From contig NZ_CP075175.1 in NCBI RefSeq assembly GCF_021223605.1, positions 186,001 to 250,000 on the forward strand: a stretch of DNA of 64,000 nt, read 5' to 3'. The DNA is from Paenibacillus sp. 481. Its GTDB lineage: Bacteria > Bacillota > Bacilli > Paenibacillales > Paenibacillaceae. The translations under genes were made by a program, and so were the position numbers. Numbering within the stretch: the first letter of the stretch is position 1; each line of letters opens with the position of its first letter. A model generated the notes under the pieces. It did no database searches, was not told where the DNA came from, and was given only the letters and a program-made list of their open reading frames with translations. Below, piece after piece: positions 17,447 through 26,409 of the stretch.

Positions 17447-18385
17447 TTATGGATTAAGCGCTCTCGCCATCGCATCGATATAGCTTTGGCTAGCGCGCTG
17501 GCTCACTTCCGCTTGCGGAACGAACACCTCAAAGACGTGGAAGCAGCCAGGATACAGGTGGAATTCGACATCTACGCCCGCCTGTGCAAGGCGCGTTACA
17601 TATTCGATCGTTTCATCTCGAAACAGATCGAGCTGGCCCACACACGTATACGTCGGCGGCAACCCCGCCAAGCTATCCGCTCTCGCCGGCACCGCATAGG
17701 GGGAAATCACGCTGTCGTCGCTATGCTTGCCTAAGTACATCCGCCATGCCTCCACATTGTTCGTCCGGTTCCACGTTGCATTCTGAGCCGTAATCTCATG
17801 GCTCGATGCCGTCACATTGCGATTATCGATCATCGGATACAGCGGCATTTGGAAGATAAGCGCTGGCCCACCTTTGTCGCGAGCCATTAAAGCAAGCGCT
17901 GCGGTCAGTCCGCCGCCCCCGCTTGCACCAGCAATCGCGATCCGTCCCACATCGATGCCCAGCGACTCCGCTTCGTCCGTCATCCACGTCAAGCCGGCAT
18001 AACAGTCATCGATAGCAGCTGGATAGGGATGCTCAGGCGCAAGTCGATAATCGACCGATACGACTATACAATTCGCTGCCTGTACGAAACGTTCGCACAA
18101 CGCATCATCCATATCGGGGTGCCCCAACACATAACCTCCCCCATGTATCCACAACATGGCCGGAAGCTTCGTGCCCGTTCGCTGGGCAGGCTCATAAATT
18201 TTGACCAGCATCTCACCTGCTGCGCCCGGAATCATCCGGCTTGTTGTATGTACGTGCTCCGACTTCTCAATAGGAGGATTCGATAACAAGCTCCTGCTCC
18301 ACTCTATATTTTCCTCTAATTGAAAACCAGGAAATTGTGCTAATACCGACCTTAGTTGTGGCAATACTCGACTTTCAAAATCCAT
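17447..18385 (-). CDS. Alpha/beta hydrolase (HSL-type esterase/lipase)
   Basis: About 312 aa from the ATG at 18385, which has the ribosome site GGAGGGATTCAC directly upstream. An in-frame start further up (18466) would overlap the preceding gene and lacks such a site. Hormone-sensitive-lipase family markers: oxyanion motif WIHGGGYVLG, VDYRLAPEHPYPAA, nucleophile Ser in GASGGGG, a late aspartate in GQLDLFRDE, and the catalytic His in GCFHVFE. Cytosolic carboxylesterase by family; substrate unknown. It lies 70 bp after the LLM oxidoreductase gene on the same strand, so the pair is probably cotranscribed. Confidence 0.88.
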   Translation of the reverse strand: MDFESRVLPQLRSVLAQFPGFQLEENIEWSRSLLSNPPIEKSEHVHTTSRMIPGAAGEMLVKIYEPAQRTGTKLPAMLWIHGGGYVLGHPDMDDALCERFVQAANCIVVSVDYRLAPEHPYPAAIDDCYAGLTWMTDEAESLGIDVGRIAIAGASGGGGLTAALALMARDKGGPALIFQMPLYPMIDNRNVTASSHEITAQNATWNRTNNVEAWRMYLGKHSDDSVISPYAVPARADSLAGLPPTYTCVGQLDLFRDETIEYVTRLAQAGVDVEFHLYPGCFHVFEVFVPQAEVSQRASQSYIDAMARALNP

Positions 18386-18455
18386 GTGAATCCCTCCAAT
18401 AATTGAATGTACTTTCGTATCCGATTCCAGTGCAGTTTTATTCATCACCATTGAT

Positions 18456-19517
18456 TTATGCTCCATGTTCCGTCTCCGCTTCCCACTTCGCTATTTCTTC
18501 ACGAACCCGAGGTGCTACCTCAGTTCCTAGCAACTCAATAGCTCTCATCACTTGATGATGCGGCATCGTGCTTAACGGGACATACATCATAAAGCGTGTA
18601 ACTCCTACATGTTTACGAAGATGAATGATCTTCTGAGCAACCGTTTCCGGATCACCAACGTACAGCGCACCATCAAAGCTGCGCGCGGCATCAAAGCTAG
18701 CACGGCTATAATGCGACCAGCCCCGCTCCTTGCCAAGTTTATTCATCCCATACTGAGTAGATGGAAAAAAGGTATCAGCCGCTAGTTCCGTATCCTCTGC
18801 GATAAATCCGATCGAATGCGCTCCCACCTTCAGCTGCGATTCGTCATGACCAGCGTGTGCTGCCGCTTTCTTATACAACTGCACGAGTGGTTCGAAATGT
18901 AGGGGATTTCCACCAATGATCGCCAACATCAACGGCAGTCCTAGCAGACCTGCACGGATCGCAGATTCCTGATTGCCTCCACTGCCAACCCATACGGGTA
19001 AAGGATTCTGAACAGGCCGCGGATATACGCCCTTATCGTTAATTGCTGGTCGATGCCCGCCTTCCCAGGTTACTTTTTCAGACGCTCGTATTTTCAGAAG
19101 CAATTCCAAATGCTCCTCAAACAGCTCTTCATAGTCTTTCAAATCATAGCCAAACAACGGAAACGACTCGATAAAAGAACCCCTACCCGCCATAATCTCG
19201 GCTCGCCCATTTGAAAGGCCGTCGAGCGTAGCAAAATCCTGAAACACGCGCACAGGATCAGCTGAAGAAAGCACAGTCACTGCACTGGTCAACCGAATCC
19301 GTTTCGTCTGTGTTGCAGCCGCAGCCAGCACAACTGCTGGTGAAGAGGCCGCATAATCCTCCCGGTGATGCTCACCTACGCCAAACACATCTAGCCCCAC
19401 CTGGTCGGCAAGAATAATCTCCTCTACTACTTCACGCAATCGCTGTGCGTGACTGATCACTTCACCAGTGTGAACATCCGGCTTTGTATCTACAAACGAA
19501 GTAATTCCTATTTCCAC
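18456..19517 (-). CDS. LLM-class flavin-dependent oxidoreductase
   Basis: About 353 aa from the GTG at 19517, preceded by GAGGAGAG at 7 nt. An upstream ATG at 19541 is in frame but worse placed. Features of the bacterial luciferase-like TIM-barrel family: VGEHHREDYAASSPAVVLAAAA, the TSAVTVLSSADPVRVFQDFATLDGLSNGRAEI stretch (continuous over ~30 residues), GRGSFIESFPLFG and VWVGSGGNQES. Such enzymes use reduced FMN; the substrate is not predictable. Followed by the esterase gene. Confidence 0.9.
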   Translation of the reverse strand: MEIGITSFVDTKPDVHTGEVISHAQRLREVVEEIILADQVGLDVFGVGEHHREDYAASSPAVVLAAAATQTKRIRLTSAVTVLSSADPVRVFQDFATLDGLSNGRAEIMAGRGSFIESFPLFGYDLKDYEELFEEHLELLLKIRASEKVTWEGGHRPAINDKGVYPRPVQNPLPVWVGSGGNQESAIRAGLLGLPLMLAIIGGNPLHFEPLVQLYKKAAAHAGHDESQLKVGAHSIGFIAEDTELAADTFFPSTQYGMNKLGKERGWSHYSRASFDAARSFDGALYVGDPETVAQKIIHLRKHVGVTRFMMYVPLSTMPHHQVMRAIELLGTEVAPRVREEIAKWEAETEHGA

Positions 19518-19620
19518 GGTCAATCTCTCCTCTTTCAACATTTTTCTATGTCAGCAGCTCTACTATTCAAATCACTTCAATTTCATAAATCTTTAATTCG
19601 AGACATTTGCCAACTATCAA

Positions 19621-19661
19621 CTATTAGCTATTAGCTATTAGCTATTAGCTATTAGCTATTA
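19621..19661 (+). repeat. CTATTAG heptamer tandem repeat
   Basis: Five full copies and one partial copy of CTATTAG in the gap between the MFS gene and the LLM gene. It is a simple-sequence tract that could vary by slippage. It lies downstream of the MFS stop and ~100 bp upstream of the LLM start. Confidence 0.9.
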
Positions 19662-19686
19662 ACTATCTTCTATCAACCATTTGACG

Positions 19687-20973
19687 TTATGCAGCAGTAG
19701 TAGCCTTATTAGCCGTAACGCGGCTGGTCATCGCCCACAACAGAAGTGCTAAAGCGCTCACCAATGCCCCGAGCAAACATACCCCACTCCATCCATAATG
19801 GGCATATACGTAGGTCGAAGTAATAGAACCAGCCGCACTGCCGATGGAGTAGAACATCATGTACCCCGCAGTAAGCCGACTACGCGCCTCCGCATGCAAG
19901 GTGAAGATCATACTTTGATTCGTGACATGCACGGCCTGCACCGCCAAGTCTAGCAAAATAATGCCCACGATCAATGCGAACAACGACTGTTCGGTATAAC
20001 TGATGAACAACCATGATAGCAATAACAAGGATAATGCTACGCCCGTCGTTCGCTGTCCGTATCCGCGATCTGCCAACTTGCCCGCCCTTGCTGCCGCCAA
20101 CGCTCCGACAACTCCCACGAAACCAAACGCCCCAATTGCAGTGTGCGATAATGATATGGGCGGCGCGCTAAGCGGTAGGACTAATGGCGTCCACAAAATG
20201 TTGAAAGCCGCAAAAATGAGCAGGGCCAACATAGCGCGGATACGTAATATTCGTTCTTGTGCAATCAACATCAACACCGACCTAAGTAGCTGAGGGTAGG
20301 ACAATGATGTTATTTTACGCTCAACATTAGGCAACACTCTCCATAAAGCCCCCACCATAAGCAACAGGACCGCAGCCGAGACTAGATATACAGAACGCCA
20401 ACCCGCAAGATCGGTTAATACGCCTGATATGGTTCGCGCAAGCAGTATGCCGATAACGATTCCACTTGTTACGACACCTACGACACGACCTCGTTCGGCA
20501 GGATCAGCCATTGTCGCTGCGAACGCCACAAGAGTCTGTGTGACAACGGCAAGCAGCCCTACCAAAGCCATACCTGCAAATAGAATCGTACTGGTGGAGG
20601 CAGTCCCTACTATAACTAGCGCTATCATGGATAGTAACATCTGACCGATAATCAAGCGGCGCTGGTTCAGTAAATCACCAAGCGGCACGAGTAGAAACAA
20701 GCCCAAGCCATAAAAAATCTGCGTAATCGTAATCAGAATGCCAATGATGGCATGATCAATACCGAACTCCCTCGATAAATGATCGAGCAAGGGTTGTGCG
20801 AAGTATATATTCGCAACCGACATCCCGCAGGCAATCGCAAACAATAGTGTCACATAGCGAGACATAACAGAACTATGACTGGAGTCGGTTGTAACCAACG
20901 CCCCCTGTGGCACATTCGCCTTTTGATCGGCACGGGCTGTATCTTTTTGTATAACCTCTTCCATTTTGAGCAT
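19687..20973 (-). CDS. MFS transporter (drug efflux type)
   Basis: 428 aa with 12 predicted membrane segments, opening with a soluble ~38-residue tail. Loop 2-3 carries PLGDLLNQRRLIIGQ, the MFS signature region, and segment 5 has the GIVIGILLARTISGVL stretch typical of proton-coupled drug exporters (motif C region). It is divergent from the TetR gene at 21242, with an operator across its promoter, so export of a toxic compound sensed by that regulator is the likely role. Ribosome site GGAGG before the ATG at 20973. Confidence 0.88.
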   Translation of the reverse strand: MLKMEEVIQKDTARADQKANVPQGALVTTDSSHSSVMSRYVTLLFAIACGMSVANIYFAQPLLDHLSREFGIDHAIIGILITITQIFYGLGLFLLVPLGDLLNQRRLIIGQMLLSMIALVIVGTASTSTILFAGMALVGLLAVVTQTLVAFAATMADPAERGRVVGVVTSGIVIGILLARTISGVLTDLAGWRSVYLVSAAVLLLMVGALWRVLPNVERKITSLSYPQLLRSVLMLIAQERILRIRAMLALLIFAAFNILWTPLVLPLSAPPISLSHTAIGAFGFVGVVGALAAARAGKLADRGYGQRTTGVALSLLLLSWLFISYTEQSLFALIVGIILLDLAVQAVHVTNQSMIFTLHAEARSRLTAGYMMFYSIGSAAGSITSTYVYAHYGWSGVCLLGALVSALALLLWAMTSRVTANKATTAA

Positions 20974-21004
20974 CTTGCCTCCATTCCTGTTTATTGTCGA
21001 TCAA

Positions 21005-21030
21005 AATAACGTACTGATCGGTATGTTATT
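21005..21030. promoter_or_regulatory. TetR operator 1 (MFS side)
   Basis: AATAACGTAC, 6 nt, GTATGTTATT: inverted repeat with one mismatch in ten. It lies 32 bp upstream of the MFS start. The same half-site recurs at 21171. Confidence 0.75.
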
Positions 21031-21141
21031 TCGCTCAGCAAATATAACGCGCCGATCCGATTATTGTCAATCATAATTTTAGAGCTCACTCGTCGCATCC
21101 TCGTAATCAAACTTTACTCTTCAAAGTTTACTCGCTTTCAT

Positions 21142-21196
21142 TTGACAAAATAAACGGCTAATTATAAAATAATAACGTACTGTTTGGTACGAAAAT
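21142..21196 (+). promoter_or_regulatory. Promoter of the TetR gene with overlapping operator 2
   Basis: TTGACA (21142-21147), 17 bp, TAAAAT (21165-21170). Immediately downstream AATAACGTAC-6 nt-GTACGAAAAT (21171-21196) repeats the operator half-site of 21005-21030. The placement fits negative autoregulation and joint control of the exporter. Confidence 0.75.
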
Positions 21197-21241
21197 AAAG
21201 AAGGACATAAAGAGGAAAATTAAGCGTAACGAGAGGAATTT

Positions 21242-21826
21242 ATGATGGCAAGAACTCGCGAATTTGACGAAGAAAAAGTACTAGATGCCGCTATGCAGCT
21301 ATTTTGGGAGAAGGGCTATGAGGCAACCTCATTAAGCGATTTAACTTCTAGAATGGGAATTACACGGCCCAGCATATACTCAGCCTTTGGAGACAAGAAA
21401 GAATTGTTTGAAGCCGCGCTGCGCACATACACGATGTCCCGGGCTGCCGAGATACGAACCAAGCTTCAACATTATCCATCGGTAAAAGAAGCATTTCGCG
21501 CTTTTTTTGAAGATGTGGTTGCTGAACAATATGCAGAAAGTCGCAGCCGCGGATGCTTTTGTATTAACACCATGGTCGAACTTGCGCCTCATGATGAGAA
21601 ATTCGAGGTTCTTACAAGGGAACATCAAATGTACCTAGCGGTCATTTTTCAAGAAACGATTGAACGAGGTGTACAATCCGGTGAGCTCAAGACCGATCTC
21701 GACACAAAAGCTTTAGCACAAGCGTTAATCACATCGCTAATTGGACTATCCGTCATTTTGAAAGCTCGTCCGAATCGATCATTTGTTCAAAATACGATCG
21801 ATGTAACGCTGACCTTGTTGAAGTAA
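21242..21826 (+). CDS. TetR-family regulator of the divergent MFS exporter
   Basis: 194 aa. The N-terminal HTH region reads FDEEKVLDAAMQLFWEKGYE, SLSDLTSRMGITRPSIYSAFGDKKELF. The C-terminal part has GCFCINTMVEL, seen in the subgroup of one-domain TetR repressors that sense electrophiles or drugs; the two close cysteines could be a redox sensor (inference). It probably binds the two AATAACGTAC operators. Confidence 0.88.
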   Translation: MMARTREFDEEKVLDAAMQLFWEKGYEATSLSDLTSRMGITRPSIYSAFGDKKELFEAALRTYTMSRAAEIRTKLQHYPSVKEAFRAFFEDVVAEQYAESRSRGCFCINTMVELAPHDEKFEVLTREHQMYLAVIFQETIERGVQSGELKTDLDTKALAQALITSLIGLSVILKARPNRSFVQNTIDVTLTLLK

Positions 21827-21891
21827 TTCGAGACACTGTTCACGGTCTTGCTCATGGTCTTGTTCACAGTCTAAACGGTTCTCACCCCCTA

Positions 21892-21923
21892 AGCTGGTGC
21901 CTATCATTCCACAGGTACCAGCT
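21892..21923. terminator. Hairpin terminator between convergent genes
   Basis: AGCTGGTGCCT, a 10-nt loop, AGGTACCAGCT, located between the stops at 21826 and 21955. Confidence 0.65.
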
Positions 21924-21954
21924 ATCGGTACGGCCAGCACTTTTCCCTTTTCTA

Positions 21955-23724
21955 TCATTCCTTTTGACTTTCAGCATAATGGGCTAGCTGCATAGCGTCA
22001 TACATCGTACGTAAATCAGTGCTGTTATGCGATGGCATAAGCACAAAGCGCCCTATTTTAGAGATTTTGGCTATAAAATCGTTAATTTTGTATGTTTGAT
22101 TGATATCGTGGTAGCTATAATGCTTTAACAAATACGTAACGATTTTATGCGTTGTTCCAACATCACTCTCGTTCGTTCCCTCATTTATCTTTTTGAACCC
22201 TCCATTACGAGAATCAAACAAAGAAGCCAAAGCATGGTTCACGAGTGCCATTAGCGTCTTCTCATCTGTAGCAGAAATAAACCTACTCAATTCTACAATA
22301 TCAAAAATAATGTCCGAGTTGGTGATCATCTCTGCATGTAACAAGTGACTCACGATCGGTTTAACGGTTTGAATATAGCCGGTGTCGAGCAAATGTTCGC
22401 TTTTAAAAAACACGTACGAAAGTGACAGCAAATGGGAAGCTCTAAACGCTTCATTTCGTGGAATGCTCGAGTTGTATGCGGAGAGCTTGGTTAAAAATCG
22501 TTCTTTTAGCATATGAGTTACTTGGTGTGTGTTGTTGTTAAGTTGCTTGTTCGTAAGATAAAAATAATAGAGTTCCTCGATAGACATGTCTTGCAAATAT
22601 TGAACATCGGTTAATTTATCGGATAGCAAGTTCATCATCTTTTGTTTATTAAAATGGATTCTGGCGTATTCAGTTGCTAAAAGAACTCCATAGTAATTAT
22701 GTGCGTAGTTGATATTGGGGGTGGAGTTGCGTTTAAAATCACTTGAAATCTGTGTCTTTATATATGTATCGATTGCGTCATCGTCAATTTCCATCATCCT
22801 TCCATGTAAGAGCTTCGTATATACATAATAAATTTGCGGTTCGATAATCATGCCATTATATATCACGCTTGGGTCAAGCGATTCCAGCATTTTTCCAATT
22901 TCGTCAGCATGGTTGTTCGTACCAAATAGATGATTGATTTCATCGAGATAAGACAATAGGATTACGGATTGCAGTTGGTTATCTAGTCGACTTACTTGCT
23001 CGTTGATTGTCATTAACCAATCCATTAAATTGCTATTTAACTTCGCATTCGTATTAAATGGGTACTCTAATTCGTGAAGTAATTTGAGATAAATGAGTTC
23101 AGTCTGGAAAGCTTCATGTACGTTGTCACTAAGCTTTTTTGTTGCTAGTAGCTTAACTAGCTTGGCCTTCACTTTTGAAAAATCAAACTGACATGTGATC
23201 GCTTTGCATAATGTTATGGCATTGTACGTGGCAGCCATTTTCAATTGAAGGGAATCTTCCTGTTTACTCCACATAAACAATCCCTCCTTGCTGTCATACC
23301 GTTGCACAAGGTAGTTGTAGGCGTAGTCCACATTGTCCGTTATGTTAAATTGATTATTTAACTCCATTAGCATCATCAATTGATTGAAGTCAAAGTTAGT
23401 AGCGTTCTTGTTTATTTCTCTTAGATGCTTGGTTAGTAGTACACGCTGCTCAGCAAGCATCTTGTTATCCCGAAGGTTTATCATTTTTATCGTCCAATAT
23501 AGCGTATACAAATCAGGATTTTCCTTCGTCATGGAGACAGAACTGAACAGACTATAATTGGGATTCTCGTAGTATGAATGAGTGACTATGTTGTGCAGAT
23601 CAACAGTAAGTTCGTGGTGAGGACGAATTGACGTGGTGTCCGGTGAACGGTGAGAAATTCCGGTCGCAAAGAATAATAATGCGCCTATACATGCGGCACT
23701 ACTTATATAAAATACCCTTTTCAT
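21955..23724 (-). CDS. Exported or membrane-anchored alpha-helical protein, 589 aa
   Basis: No family recognised. A hydrophobic segment at residues ~4-22 (VFYISSAACIGALLFFATG) is a signal or anchor; no proper lipobox is seen. The rest is almost entirely helical, with regularly spaced short helices, as in alpha/alpha-toroid or TPR-like folds. It follows the secreted 228-aa gene by 17 bp and a TetR gene before that, all on the same strand, so the three look like one operon. Confidence 0.65.
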   Translation of the reverse strand: MKRVFYISSAACIGALLFFATGISHRSPDTTSIRPHHELTVDLHNIVTHSYYENPNYSLFSSVSMTKENPDLYTLYWTIKMINLRDNKMLAEQRVLLTKHLREINKNATNFDFNQLMMLMELNNQFNITDNVDYAYNYLVQRYDSKEGLFMWSKQEDSLQLKMAATYNAITLCKAITCQFDFSKVKAKLVKLLATKKLSDNVHEAFQTELIYLKLLHELEYPFNTNAKLNSNLMDWLMTINEQVSRLDNQLQSVILLSYLDEINHLFGTNNHADEIGKMLESLDPSVIYNGMIIEPQIYYVYTKLLHGRMMEIDDDAIDTYIKTQISSDFKRNSTPNINYAHNYYGVLLATEYARIHFNKQKMMNLLSDKLTDVQYLQDMSIEELYYFYLTNKQLNNNTHQVTHMLKERFLTKLSAYNSSIPRNEAFRASHLLSLSYVFFKSEHLLDTGYIQTVKPIVSHLLHAEMITNSDIIFDIVELSRFISATDEKTLMALVNHALASLFDSRNGGFKKINEGTNESDVGTTHKIVTYLLKHYSYHDINQTYKINDFIAKISKIGRFVLMPSHNSTDLRTMYDAMQLAHYAESQKE

Positions 23725-23741
23725 CCTAACCCCTTCCGCTC

Positions 23742-24428
23742 TTAGTGGTATACGGATCGGCTATCAGAGACCGATGTCATAATCGTACTAACCCCGTATA
23801 GGACAGTTGTGCTTGATGTTTGATTTACGCTCGTTATTTTGTAAGCTTTAGCATGTATTTGACTGTAGGAGGAAGCGGAGTAATTTCGATTGGTTTGTGC
23901 ATAAGTTAAAGTCACTTCTTTGTCACCTGCTGTAATGGTCACATCCGTAGTGGGAACTGGGGTCGGCGTTACATGAAAACGGGCTGACGAACCTAAATAA
24001 GTGATGCCGAATTGGTCGCTTCTAGCCAACGTTATGGGGTAATTTGCATATGCAGGAGGCGTATCCCAGAACCCTCTGGACTCCCCTTTAAAGACAACTT
24101 CATCATCCCGCCAAAACGGTGTTTTGGTAAACTGGGCTACCGTCGCAAATTGATGGTGCAATGTACTTTCACCGTAAGGTTCACTTCTTCTATTCGCTAA
24201 AGGATAATCAATCGTGATTAGATTCGACACCTCATAGCGTGCTTCGGCTTTGGGCACCTCCCTAAAATAAGGCTTCACTTCATGCCACGTTTTATTGGAT
24301 GTCGTGGTGTTGATTGACGGCTTACTCGCATCCGAGCGTTCTAGCTTGGTCTTGGTAGGTGTTAGGGTAGCAGTTAAGAGTCCTAGCAAGCTAATCATTA
24401 TCGTAAAAAGAATAACTTTCGACTTCAT
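23742..24428 (-). CDS. Secreted protein of unknown function, 228 aa
   Basis: Signal sequence at residues ~4-24 (hydrophobic ILFTIMISLLGLLTATL) followed by a Thr/Lys/Ser-rich linker, then a compact domain rich in aromatic and polar residues that looks all-beta (no recognised motif). A Pro/Thr linker PTPVPTTDVT splits off a final ~65-residue domain. It sits between a TetR gene (20 bp upstream) and the 589-aa exported protein (17 bp downstream). Confidence 0.65.
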   Translation of the reverse strand: MKSKVILFTIMISLLGLLTATLTPTKTKLERSDASKPSINTTTSNKTWHEVKPYFREVPKAEARYEVSNLITIDYPLANRRSEPYGESTLHHQFATVAQFTKTPFWRDDEVVFKGESRGFWDTPPAYANYPITLARSDQFGITYLGSSARFHVTPTPVPTTDVTITAGDKEVTLTYAQTNRNYSASSYSQIHAKAYKITSVNQTSSTTVLYGVSTIMTSVSDSRSVYH

Positions 24429-24448
24429 GTCTACCCAGATGCCTCCTT

Positions 24449-24997
24449 CTAATAGGGTAAGATTAATTTAGCTGTTCTTTCGGCAAGTTCACGACTATTA
24501 TATGCGACTTGCTCCGTTCCCCATAAATGTCCCGCTTCATACAATATAGCTGCATATATAGGTACGTATAACTGACGCTCCGACTCCGTATAGATGTCGG
24601 CTAAACTCTTAGTCAGATATAACTGTAACGCTTCTAACATTTTTTCCTTTAATAAGGGAGCGATACTCATATAACTCCGTTTACACTGCCCCTTTAAATG
24701 TTGATGATAGTCGCAAACAGCCAACACAAGTTGCTGTAGGAATTGCACATTGAATTGCACCCTCTCTTCTGTGCGCTTCTCGAGCATCGATGTCGCTGAA
24801 TCGCTAATAACCGCGTCAATAAGGTCAACCTTGTCTTGAAAATGAGCATAAAAAGTAGCTCGATTAACCGAAGCTCGTTCCGTTAAATCAAGTACAGTAA
24901 TTTTCTCAAAATCCTTTTCACTTGCTAATTCAATAAAAGCATCAATTAATGATTTTCTTGTCCTCGTATGACGTAGATTGCCTACTTTCGCACTCAT
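24449..24997 (-). CDS. TetR-family regulator
   Basis: About 182 aa from the ATG at 24997, which has the ribosome site AAAGGTGAGC; an earlier in-frame ATG (25036) lacks one. The HTH region reads RKSLIDAFIELASEKDFEKI, LDLTERASVNRATFYAHFQDK. It is the first gene of the unit with the two exported proteins, which it may autoregulate. The CAAC...GTTG dyads upstream are candidate operators. Divergent from the FrnE-like gene at 25154. Confidence 0.85.
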   Translation of the reverse strand: MSAKVGNLRHTRTRKSLIDAFIELASEKDFEKITVLDLTERASVNRATFYAHFQDKVDLIDAVISDSATSMLEKRTEERVQFNVQFLQQLVLAVCDYHQHLKGQCKRSYMSIAPLLKEKMLEALQLYLTKSLADIYTESERQLYVPIYAAILYEAGHLWGTEQVAYNSRELAERTAKLILPY

Positions 24998-25047
24998 TTT
25001 GCTCACCTTTCCTACAATGACTGCGATGGGATTCATTTTGCTAATCG

Positions 25048-25121
25048 CAACATATCGCTCATATTGTTGGTTGTATCTTAAATTTATTGTGTATAAAATA
25101 ATATTAAAGCAACATTCGTTG
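25048..25121. promoter_or_regulatory. Two dyads in the divergent TetR/FrnE promoter region
   Basis: CAACATAT-5 nt-ATATTGTTG at 25048-25069 and CAACATTCGTTG at 25110-25121 share CAAC/GTTG arms. They flank the promoter region of both divergent genes and are candidate binding sites for the 24449-24997 product (inferred from position). Confidence 0.5.
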
Positions 25122-25153
25122 GTTTAGTATAGCACAAAAGGTGGTTCAACTTT

Positions 25154-25855
25154 ATGAAAATTGAAGTATGGTCAGATTATGTATGTCCATTTTGCTATAT
25201 CGGTAAACGTCAGCTTGAAAAGGCTATCCAAGACTCGGGCTATGAAGATCAAATTGAAGTAGAATATAAAAGCTTTGAATTAGATCCGACTACCCCAACA
25301 GACACGAACGAGTTAATGTACGCCGTGTTGGAACGTAAATACAGTATGAGTGAAGCAGAAGTTAAAAAGATGACGGTTAGTGTTGCGGCACGCGCGGCGG
25401 AAGTGGGACTTGAATACCATTTTGATAACATGCTGGCAGCAAACACGAATTTAGCACATCGCTTAGCGAAGCTTGCAAAAGAGGAAGGAAAAGACAGCGC
25501 GTATAATGAGCGTCTTATGCAAGCGTATTTTACTGAAAATAAGGCGATTGGTCAGCCTCAAGTACTAAAGGAAATTGCATTGGAATTAGGATTGAATATG
25601 GAAAATGTAGAGCAAATGATGGCCACAAATCTTTATGAAAATCAAGTTGAACAAGACATATATGCAGCTCAACAAATTGGAGTTCGCGGTGTGCCGTTCT
25701 TTGTAATTAATAATAATTACGGCATTTCAGGTGCACAACCTCAAAGCTTATTTGAACAAACGATTGAAAAAGCAGCGTCTGAAGCAGGATTAACAAAATC
25801 AATTAAGATCGTTGGCAATAGTGGCGCAACCTGTTCGGATGGCCAATGTAATTAA
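25154..25855 (+). CDS. DsbA-family (FrnE-like) thioredoxin-fold protein
   Basis: 233 aa. Opens with SDYVCPFCYIG, the CxxC active site at Cys11-Cys14, with no signal peptide, so cytosolic. GVRGVPFFVINNN supplies the cis-proline loop near residue 180, and GISGAQP follows, as in the FrnE/2-hydroxychromene-isomerase branch. The extra C-terminal CSDGQC tail has two more cysteines, which could be a metal or redox site. Role by family: disulfide isomerase or redox handling. Ribosome site AAAGGTGG. Confidence 0.9.
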   Translation: MKIEVWSDYVCPFCYIGKRQLEKAIQDSGYEDQIEVEYKSFELDPTTPTDTNELMYAVLERKYSMSEAEVKKMTVSVAARAAEVGLEYHFDNMLAANTNLAHRLAKLAKEEGKDSAYNERLMQAYFTENKAIGQPQVLKEIALELGLNMENVEQMMATNLYENQVEQDIYAAQQIGVRGVPFFVINNNYGISGAQPQSLFEQTIEKAASEAGLTKSIKIVGNSGATCSDGQCN

Positions 25856-25893
25856 CAAATGATGAATTAATCATTTTAGGCTAGATTAAAGCG

Positions 25894-25915
25894 CAGAGGC
25901 TCGTATGAGCCTCTG
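25894..25915 (+). terminator. Hairpin terminator after the FrnE-like gene
   Basis: CAGAGGCTC, a 4-nt loop, GAGCCTCTG, 39 bp after the stop. The U tract is poor. Confidence 0.65.
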
Positions 25916-26074
25916 GATAGCTAAGCTAGCTACAACCACCATTTGCTTTCCACGCAGACGAATCGCTTTTAGCTGTTCTCTTCGGTCTATTCGGTCTACT
26001 CAGCCACTTCGCAATGATCAGCGCTAATCTGACATCATTCGGGCTTCCCGCATGGTACAAGTTTGGCCTTCCCA

Positions 26075-26159
26075 ATTGTGTGAGAGTTATATCAGCTTTG
26101 CGCCGATATTTGCCGATATTGCTGGATTAGCTCTCCAAAGGTGTCGTATTACGCGCCAC
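26075..26159 (-). pseudogene. 5' remnant of the HTH-TPR peptide-receptor gene
   Basis: From a GTG at 26159 the minus strand reads like the first codons of the receptor at 47862-49142 (ARNTTPLGELIQ). One base is missing, so the frame hits TAA within 11 codons. Homology returns in another frame (QQYR ... TLTQL) and fades by ~26075. The promoter region to its right (26160-26330) is also similar to those of the 47862 and 57432 copies. It lies at the trailer end of CRISPR array 1, as the other two copies lie at the trailers of arrays 2 and 4. The rest of 25916-26343 holds nothing else I can identify. Confidence 0.7.
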
Positions 26160-26409
26160 GCCCCCACCTGCTCTCGAATAAACACCAAATTCACATATTT
26201 ATTCGATTTTTCCATCGGCATTCTTATTGATAATCCATATTTTATCTCATTGCGCTATTTTAGAGGGAATCTTTGCAGCTCAAAGCTGTATTCAATTTGC
26301 GTATATACGTTTCTGCTGTGTCTGATTTGCTGAGTGTAATTTATGGTTGAAAAAGGGACTTCACATGGAGAGCTCCCCATTATGATCCAATACGCACAAC
26401 GGAAACGGC

